A stretch of DNA of 64,000 nt from Spizellomyces sp. 'palustris' (lineage: Eukaryota > Chytridiomycota > Chytridiomycetes > Spizellomycetales > Spizellomycetaceae): NCBI GenBank assembly GCA_006535965.1, contig QEAR01000083.1:29429-93428 (forward strand), in the 5' to 3' direction. The notes beneath the pieces were generated by a model that was not told the DNA's origin, did not search any database, and saw only the letters and a program-made list of their open reading frames with translations. Of the stretch, positions 58,184 to 64,000 are shown one piece after another. The position numbers were made by a program, and so were the translations under genes. Position 1 is the first letter of the stretch, and the number at the start of each line of letters is the position of its first letter.

Positions 58184-60591
58184 ATGGCCAAAAACCATAA
58201 GAAGAGCGCCTCTGGCGCTAAGCCGTCGGACAACCCGTCCATGGGGTTTGCTGACGAACCGGTGACAACCGACGCTCGTTTTACCCGGGTCTATTCCGAT
58301 CCTCGCTTCATAAAGACCCGCAAAGATGCTACGAAAGTTACAATTGATAGCCGGTTTTCTAAGATGCTCAAGAGTGAGGAATTCGGCACTGGTGTTGCGA
58401 CCCCGCGGGTTGACAAGTACGGTAGGCCAACAAAGAAAACCGCCAGCAAGGATCTCGAGCGGTTCTACAAACTCGACGAAGAGGAGATGGGGGTGATTGA
58501 CCAGGATAGAGAGAGTCTAAGTACCTCAGAGGTTGATGAGTCTATGGAGGAAAAGCACAATGCTGTTGTTGCTGGATATGATCTTGCGCGTGGCGAGGGA
58601 TTGGTAGAGTCAGATTCAGATGATGAGCCAGATGAGGACATTGAAGCGGACGATGAAATTGAAGACACTATTGACGTCGGCCCCTACGCAGAGGAGAATG
58701 TTCCAACGGGCGACGAAACCCACAGGTTCGCCGTTGTAAACTTAGATTGGGACCACGTCAAGGCAAAGGACTTATTCAAAGTCTTTGATGCTTTCAAGCC
58801 TGCTCAAGGGGCCATAATGTCCGTAAAGATTTACCCATCTGAGTTTGGCAAGGAAAGGTTGGAACGAGAAGCACGGGAAGGGCCTCCGGCCGACATTTTC
58901 GGATCTCCGGGAGGGGACGATGTATTGCAGCCATTGATTCGAGCGGAAGACGGAACCGAGGATTACGACAATATCAAGCTGCGCAAATACCAAATGGAGA
59001 GATTGAAATACTATTATGCAGTGGTTGAATGTGACTCAGTGGAAACGGCTCGCGCTATCTATAAAACTTGCGATGGCACCGAGTACGAGAAATCTGCAAA
59101 TTTCTTTGACTTACGGTACATCCCGACTGGAATGGACTTCGACGATAGCCCAAGTGACGAGGCATGCGACGTGCCAGCGGCATATCAACCAAAAGATTTC
59201 GTAACTCAAGCTCTGCAACATTCCAAAGTCAAACTTACTTGGGATGAAGACGACGACGATCGTGTCCGAATTACGCGAAGGAAATTTACCAAAAACGACC
59301 TCCAGGATATGGATTTCAAAGCATATTTGGCGTCCGCGTCTGAGGACGAGGAATCAGACGACGACGCCCAATCCTTAAGGGCCAAGTATCAGGCTCTCCT
59401 GCAAGGGAACACAGATGGCAATCGTGATGCTTTTGGTAACAAAGAAACGGAAGAGGAATTGGAGATTACATTTGCGCCTGGGCTAAGTGAGAAGGCCGCA
59501 GCATTATTGGAGAAAAAGAAGGAAAGAGATGTAAGTTAAAACGAGACACTAAGTATTTTGGTGGATCGAACCCATCCTGATATATTGTTGTGCCAGACAC
59601 AGAAGGACGAGACGGTATTTGAACAATACTTGCGTAAGCAAAAAGAAAAGCGGAAGGCCAAGAAAACTGCCCAAAAGGAATTGGATGATGGTGAATTCAT
59701 TAATTGATCAGGGTACATATAATACTTCTGGCGCTAACAAGATGTCGTCACAGAGCCATTAGTGTCTTCGGGTGACGAAGAAATAGACATGGATGATCCA
59801 TTCTTTAGTGAGGAGTTTGGCCCTGAATACCAACCGAAAGTGTCAGGTGCGTTCGGTATTTGGTGTGATTATGATCGTTTCCGTTAACTTATGTTGTAAT
59901 GTGGCAGACACAAGCGAGAGCAAGCAGCCGAAGAAAGCACTCAAAAGCAGAAAACCTACTGCGGATGACGTGAAATCGAAGGCGGAGCTTGAATTGCTAA
60001 TGTTGCAAGATGAGGGCGGACCTAATTCTCGACATTTTGACATGAAAGAAGTGATAAAGGAAGAAAAAGGCCAACGGAAGAAGAAAGGCCGTAAACCAAA
60101 GAAGGAACGTAGAGAGGGTGGTGTGCAGGATGGGTTTGAGATTGATATCAAGGATCCCCGATTTGCGAGCGTGCTAGAAAGTCATCATTTTGCCATTGAT
60201 CCTAATAATCCCCAGTAAGTTTTCTGTTAGCAATTCCGAATGCAGTGCTGTGCTTAACCCGCCCAATGTTAGATTCAAGAAAACACAAGCCATGGAGAAA
60301 GTTTTGCAGGAGCGCCGTAAGCGCCGCGACACGAAGGAGGACGGTCAGACTGTACCACAAAATAGAGTCCCAAAAGCGAAAGGTGGATCTGAAGAGCAGA
60401 CACGCCCGGATACATCAAATCTGTCGGTATTGGTAGAGTCGGTGAGTTCCCCACTCGTCGTCATGGCGTAAGTATGGTTCTGCGTGCCTCTAATCATATG
60501 GTGATAGGTGAAACGAAAAAGCGCAGCTGCGATAGGTGATCGCAGTCTCAAAGGCAAAAGACAAAAAAAAATAGCGAAAGTATCGAGTTGA
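58184..60591 (+). CDS. ESF1: Pre-rRNA-processing protein ESF1
   Basis: First exon 457 codons: MAKNHKKSASGAKPSDNPS, DARFTRVYSDPRFIKTRKDA, TKVTIDSRFSKMLK, GRPTKKTASKDLERFYKLDE and an acidic ESDSDDEPDEDIEADDEIED stretch. The RRM-like ESF1 domain has THRFAVVNLDWDHVKAKDLF, VKIYPSEFGKERL and KLRKYQMERLKYYYAVVECD. Later exons add QYLRKQKEKRKAKKTAQKEL, GPNSRHFDMKEV, KDPRFASVLESHHFAIDPNN (the conserved NUC153-like end) and KKTQAMEKVLQERRKRRD, then a basic tail ending KKIAKVSS. ESF1 is a nucleolar factor for 18S rRNA maturation. The acidic/basic blocks fit nucleolar retention. Start 58184 is preceded by AAA. Confidence 0.95.
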
Positions 60592-60753
60592 TAGTAGAAA
60601 CTCGGTAGTTTAGAGGGTTTATCTACTTCCTGTTGGATATGTCTCTCTTTTTATGTACAGATAGCAAACAGGTTTCCATAGTGCAACACCAGCAAGGAAC
60701 ACAAACCATTCCTGAACGCCCCTGATCAAATTATAAAACAGGCGGACTTCACA

Positions 60754-61240
60754 TTAAAGACCATCATCGTCTTCCTCGTCATCCAGATCACCCCCGTCCC
60801 CAAACACATCGTCTTCGTCAATCTCCTCATGCCTTTGTTCCAAGTCATCGTCCTCGTGCAGATCAGCTTCTTCCCTGGGCTCAATGTCACGAGTGCCTCC
60901 TCTTCCCCGGGCCTCTTCATTCGCCTTCTTTTGGGCTTCCTCCGCTGAATCAAGCCATTCTGAGTACACGTCGACAGGTTCGGCCAGCGAGTGTATACCG
61001 GTTTGGAAGGTAACCCCACATGCACGGCAGGCCAAATGACCTACTTTGTTCTCTCGGTCACTGTAAGATGTAGTGTGCCGTTGGATGAAGCATAATGCTA
61101 GCTATTAGCATGGTGACAAATGATACTTACAGCTTAACTCCCACAGTACTCTCATGGCTGCAGTAGATGCATAAAAACGTCTTATCCAGTGTCTGCTTAA
61201 GCTTCTTTTGGGGTTTGCGGGCTGTTTTTCGCTTACCCAT
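60754..61240 (-). CDS. ELF1: Transcription elongation factor Elf1/ELOF1
   Basis: Start MGKRKTARKPQKKLKQTLDK, then FLCIYCSHESTVGVKL|DREN and LACRACGVTFQTG, giving the C4 zinc ribbon of Elf1 (CxxC...CxxC), followed by LAEPVDVYSEWLDSAEEA. These match every block of the family. Elf1 binds RNA polymerase II next to the exit/entry site and helps passage through nucleosomes and transcription-coupled repair. The C-terminal tail (about 50 residues) is a highly acidic Asp/Glu extension (EIDEDDVFGDGGDLDDEE); fungal Elf1 proteins commonly have such a tail, animal ones do not. One intron interrupts the gene between the two zinc knuckles. The upstream in-frame Met at 61339 is not used. Confidence 0.95.
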
Positions 61241-61437
61241 GACAGTGGCAAGCTGTGAGACGATCTCAGAAAGCTTATTACCAGATTTGCACGTATTTTG
61301 AAAGCTGGGCACCATCAGGTACATTCCAACACATTCCAATGCGTCACGGGGAGTCGGAACTTGGACGCGACAGCACTATATAGAAGAATTGGCCAAAAGA
61401 TGCGAAAATGCGTCAACGAGTGCAAAAGCGATACTCT

Positions 61438-62736
61438 TCAGGAGGTATTCATTCTGGACTTCTTGGTAGTTTGCTCACACAACGTTCCTCCGTTTTGGAC
61501 TTGCCTTCCTAACGGATGAGTGGATGATTTTTCCGGCCCCGAATTTTCGCCGTCTTTCGTATGCGCATGCTTTCTTTTCACAAGTGATTGGACGGTTATG
61601 ACATCTTGTGAAGCAGGTTTCCGTTTTACAAAGTTTTGAAGGTTCATCACATTGGGGCCGGTGCTCGATATATCCGTTGTTCCCGGCGGTTGTACATCGT
61701 TTCGAACAGGGATATCCGTGTGCTGGACTTTTAGTTCCCTAAAGATCTGATCCAGTTGTTCAGCAGAGTGCGCTGTGCTCTCCAGTGAGCCGAAGTCCAG
61801 TGCGGACAGTTTATGCTGAAATTCTATGAACTGTTTGATATTTGAGCAGCTCAATGGAGTGGGGTAGGAGGCCCCGTCGCAAACCTTAGCCTGTTCTCCA
61901 AGATCAAGTGCAAAGAGGCCAGAAACTCTACCAGCCCCACATTCTCCAGTTGTTTCTAGCAGTTGTTCAAACTCGGATATCGTTACTGTATCCTTCGAAG
62001 AATATCTTGATAATACTTTTGATTTCGGATCATCCGAAAATCGTGGTACAACTTCCAAAGCATTTGCTCCGGCGGGATAAGGCAGGCCCCATGTCCATTC
62101 CACAGCTCGTGTGATGGCGCCCACGCGTCCAATGTCAGCTACAGTTTGCTCCGTCTCCCCAGGCACATACCAGAATCCTCTCATAGCCTTTTGATCCGGG
62201 GCTATCGTCAGGGAACCAAGTGTTTTGGCCCACCATTTGACCAGATTCCTTTCGGAAAGGATGCGTTTACCACGATTGTTCTGCGATCCAGAGAATAGAT
62301 ACGCAGGTTGCGCTCGAGCAAACACGTGCACAATCGTTCGAACGTTAACAGAACAGTATTCTCGAAGAAACGAAATATAGCCCAGGACGGTAGCGCGTGA
62401 GATGGAATAACACGATGCAGACCTCTGAGGGAAGATCCCGAATCCCGTGGTGTCAATTTTCTCAATATACACTCGCTGGGGCATCGAGCTGCCGTTTCCC
62501 AAATTATATTCCGAAACCGCCATGGCAAACACGGGAATGCAAGTAGCCTTCTCGCCCTGCTCACATTCTTGATATTGAGACACGACGAGTAAGCGATCAC
62601 GTCGTTTTGGCAATACACCAGGTATAAATGTGTGGTCTGAGAATTCGGTTGACGACACCACGTTCAGCCGTAGTTCATGATGCCCGGCAACCTTTCTCAA
62701 GCAGTCACTAACCGCTTTTTGAAGCGAGTCCATCAT
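61438..62736 (-). CDS. RTT109: Histone H3-K56 acetyltransferase Rtt109-like
   Basis: Intronless 432-aa frame. Blocks: PGVLPKRRDRLLVVSQYQEC, VFAMAVSEYNLGN, RVYIEKIDTTGFG, VLGYISFLREYC, HVFARAQPAYLFSGSQNNRG, KRILSERNLVKWWAKTL, MRGFWYVPGETE, EWTWGLPYPAGANALEVVPR and FSDDPKSKVLSRY. These match the KAT11/Rtt109 fold: KIDTTGF lines the cofactor site and WGLPYP sits by the active site. Rtt109 acetylates H3K56/K9/K27 with chaperones Asf1 and Vps75 during replication. The C-terminal 110 residues are basic (FVKRKPASQDV, LVKRKHAHTKDG, KKSRMNTS) and probably disordered, with two VKRK patches likely to be nuclear signals. Confidence 0.92.
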   Translation of the reverse strand: MMDSLQKAVSDCLRKVAGHHELRLNVVSSTEFSDHTFIPGVLPKRRDRLLVVSQYQECEQGEKATCIPVFAMAVSEYNLGNGSSMPQRVYIEKIDTTGFGIFPQRSASCYSISRATVLGYISFLREYCSVNVRTIVHVFARAQPAYLFSGSQNNRGKRILSERNLVKWWAKTLGSLTIAPDQKAMRGFWYVPGETEQTVADIGRVGAITRAVEWTWGLPYPAGANALEVVPRFSDDPKSKVLSRYSSKDTVTISEFEQLLETTGECGAGRVSGLFALDLGEQAKVCDGASYPTPLSCSNIKQFIEFQHKLSALDFGSLESTAHSAEQLDQIFRELKVQHTDIPVRNDVQPPGTTDISSTGPNVMNLQNFVKRKPASQDVITVQSLVKRKHAHTKDGENSGPEKSSTHPLGRQVQNGGTLCEQTTKKSRMNTS

Positions 62737-62908
62737 GCCCCAGAACTAGGATAGAAGCTGTCAGCATTCTTGCTCGAACTTGAATGGCAAGTCCGAAACT
62801 TGACTTGGAACCGGTTCCGGTTAATGTGTCATACTTGAGATTCCGGATGGAAGTCAGCGTTGACAGCCGCGCAGACAACGTTCGCACGACTTTTGGCTAT
62901 CGACGACG

Positions 62909-63448
62909 ATGCAAACACTCAATATGGCCGATACTAGCGACACTGCCGTGCTCCAGAAGGATATAACCCCAAACCAGGTAGACCTTAGTGCAGGCAGTTC
63001 CGAGGAAGAAAAGTGTCCCAGATGTAAGACGGACGTAATCCGCGACTCCACTGCTGAGAAAGAAAAGTGTCCCAGATGTAAGACGGACGCAATCCGCGAC
63101 TCCACTGCTGAGAAAGAAAAGTGTGTCCAATGTAAGAGGAACGCAACGCGGAGAAGCCTCATGTGGGTACTGGGCGCAGTTGGAGCGATTGTTGCTCCAC
63201 CTGTAGTCGGCGTAGCGGTCACTGCGGCCGGATTTACATCAGCAGGAATTGCCGCTGGGTCATTGGCAGCTTCTTTCATGAGCACCTACGGTGGAACTGT
63301 CGCTGCAGGTAGTGCGTGTGCCGTTCTGCAGTCTGTAGGCGCAGCTGGGTTGGGCGCAGCTGGAACCGTGGTGACAGCTGGTGTAGGAGGTGTAGTCGGA
63401 GGTGTAGTGGGCCATGGTATTAGCCGTGGTCATACGAGTGAAAAGTAA
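62909..63448 (+). CDS. ISG12/IFI6-like membrane protein with tandem CxxC motifs
   Basis: 179-aa intronless frame. The N-terminal half holds three CxxC knuckles, EEEKCPRCKTDVIRDSTAEK, EKCPRCKTDAIRDST and EKCVQCKRNATRR, spaced by 18 residues and encoded by near-exact 54-bp direct repeats (63011, 63065, 63119). The C-terminal half is a Gly/Ala-rich hydrophobic domain: AVGAIVAPPVVGVAVTAAGF, TSAGIAAGSLAASFMSTYGG, VAAGSACAVLQSVGAAGLGA. The GFTSAGIAAGSLAA..MS.......VAAGS..AVLQSVGAAG pattern is the ISG12/IFI6/IFI27 signature, known from animals (interferon-induced, mitochondrial/nuclear-envelope) and scattered in other eukaryotes. No known function in fungi. It lies within 600 bp of telomere repeats. 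Confidence 0.85.
   Translation: MQTLNMADTSDTAVLQKDITPNQVDLSAGSSEEEKCPRCKTDVIRDSTAEKEKCPRCKTDAIRDSTAEKEKCVQCKRNATRRSLMWVLGAVGAIVAPPVVGVAVTAAGFTSAGIAAGSLAASFMSTYGGTVAAGSACAVLQSVGAAGLGAAGTVVTAGVGGVVGGVVGHGISRGHTSEK
63011..63135 (+). repeat. 54-bp direct repeats coding CxxC units
   Basis: Two near-identical 54-bp units start at 63011 and 63065; a third, more diverged one starts at 63119. They sit in frame and encode one zinc-knuckle-like CPRCKTD unit each. Confidence 0.92.
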
Positions 63449-63520
63449 GACCGTCCATTCAGGGTTAGGTTTTTGAATTCTTTCTTGTATTTGTGGGCTT
63501 TGTGGGCTTGAGGAGGATTC

Positions 63521-63620
63521 CCCAGGGTTAGGGTTACATGGGAGTCCTGGGTGATAGGGTTTAGGGTTAGGGTTAGGGTTACATGGTTGTCTGGGTTAGG
63601 GTTAGGGTTTATGGTGTCTA
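63521..63620. repeat. Degenerate TTAGGG repeats (subtelomeric)
   Basis: Blocks of TTAGGG separated by repeated non-telomeric words (tacatgg, gtcctgggtgat) and a degenerate gggttta. A telomere-associated array interrupted by unique sequence. Confidence 0.9.
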
Positions 63621-63725
63621 TTAGCAGTCACAAGCAGGCTATGTGCCAAGAGTACATGAAGGAAGGAAGTACATGGAAGGAAGGAATTAGGGCTACCTAA
63701 TAATGGCAGACTATTTGTCACCTCG

Positions 63726-63905
63726 AAAAGCACTGATAGTATGAAAAGCACTGAAAGCTCAAAAAGCACTGAAAGCTTGAAAAGCACTGACTGCTCAAAA
63801 AGCACTGACAGCTCGAAAAGCACTGACAGCTCGAAAGGCACTGACAGCTCGAAAGGCACTGACAGCACAGAAAGTACTGACAATGCAAAAAGCATGAACA
63901 GCTCA
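63726..63905 (+). repeat. 18-bp minisatellite (aaaagcactgacagctcg)
   Basis: About ten imperfect units of an 18-bp word of the form AAAAGCACTGACAGCTCG. Because 18 is divisible by 3, an open frame codes for a KSTDSS repeat (63741 onward) running into the telomere array, and antisense frames also stay open. The repeat borders the terminal telomere repeats. Confidence 0.93.
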
Positions 63906-63907
63906 AA

Positions 63908-64000
63908 AAAAGGGTTAGGGTTAGGGTTAGGGTTAGGGGTTAGGGGTTAGGGGTTAGGGGTTAGGGGTAGGGGTTAGGGTTAGGGGTTAGGGGTGGGGGG
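63908..64000 (+). repeat. Terminal telomere repeats TTAGGG/TTAGGGG
   Basis: G-rich strand reads 5' to 3' toward the right edge, with a mixture of TTAGGG and TTAGGGG units, one TAGGGG and a terminal G-run. This is the orientation expected for the right end of a chromosome. Confidence 0.96.

Noticed and set aside
63602-63906. Antisense frames over the minisatellite with SVLFELSVLFE repeats
   Set aside because: They exist only because the repeat unit is 18 bp; no conserved protein.
1-64000. tRNA, rRNA, CRISPR, group I/II intron or transposon signatures
   Set aside because: Scanned by eye; no cloverleaf B-box (GGTTCGAATCC), no spaced repeats, no transposase or reverse transcriptase motif was seen.

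Overview
This is a eukaryotic nuclear window, almost certainly from an early-diverging fungus, most likely a chytrid (inference). The evidence is about 31 protein genes on both strands, packed with 100-700 bp gaps and split by many short GT-AG introns (about 40-90 nt). Fungal markers (the H3K56 acetyltransferase Rtt109, the NuA4 scaffold Eaf1/Vid21, Osh3-type and Kin4-type proteins) occur beside genes usually thought of as animal-like: NAPE-PLD, a FUS/EWS/TAF15-type RNA-binding protein, RNF220, PRCC, UXT/PDRG1-type prefoldins and an ISG12/IFI6-like protein. No rRNA, tRNA, CRISPR array or intact transposon was recognised.

Layout. 0.4-7.7 kb: membrane-anchored GH79 glycosidase, divergent septin, Kin4-like kinase, alpha/beta hydrolase. 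7.7-8.8 kb: gene-poor, with a possible gene relic. 8.8-14.1 kb: TDP1 with a 55-bp tandem duplication at its 5' end, a small prefoldin-like candidate, and a mitochondrial M17 leucyl aminopeptidase. 14.3-20 kb: TET-family RNA-binding protein, NAPE-PLD, POLE3/Dpb4, ARPC5. 20.9-29.4 kb: N-myristoyltransferase, AP-3 sigma, PDRG1, SDHAF4, PRCC, RNF220-like RING ligase. 29.9-39 kb: GDSL esterase, arrestin-domain protein, a divergent DHFR / ribonucleotide-reductase-R2-like pair, eIF2B beta. 39-50 kb: EAF1 with a long polyglutamine tract, 14-3-3, a BRD7/9-like bromodomain protein, SDH4. 50-63 kb: GOLD-PH-FFAT-ORD oxysterol-binding protein, an RG-rich VCP-motif protein, ALADIN, ESF1, ELF1, RTT109. 62.9-64 kb: subtelomere with an ISG12/IFI6-like gene carrying CxxC repeats, an 18-bp minisatellite, and TTAGGG/TTAGGGG repeats running to the window end. 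The right edge is therefore probably a chromosome end.

Most genes are unlinked housekeeping functions: chromatin and transcription (EAF1, RTT109, BRD7/9-like, ELF1), replication and dNTP supply (POLE3, DHFR, R2-like), translation and ribosome assembly (eIF2B beta, ESF1), traffic (AP-3 sigma, ORP), respiratory complex II (SDHAF4, SDH4) and DNA repair (TDP1). Several divergent pairs share very short promoters: POLE3/NAPE-PLD, DHFR/R2-like, LAP/prefoldin-like, septin/kinase and PDRG1/SDHAF4. The most unusual items are the R2-like protein that has lost the iron ligands and radical tyrosine, the subtelomeric ISG12-like protein fused to CxxC repeats, 8- and 12-nt microexons (one next to a GC-AG intron), the TDP1 duplication with an unresolved splice junction, and internal telomere-like arrays. 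Exon borders were derived by eye from reading frames and splice consensus; none is confirmed by transcripts.
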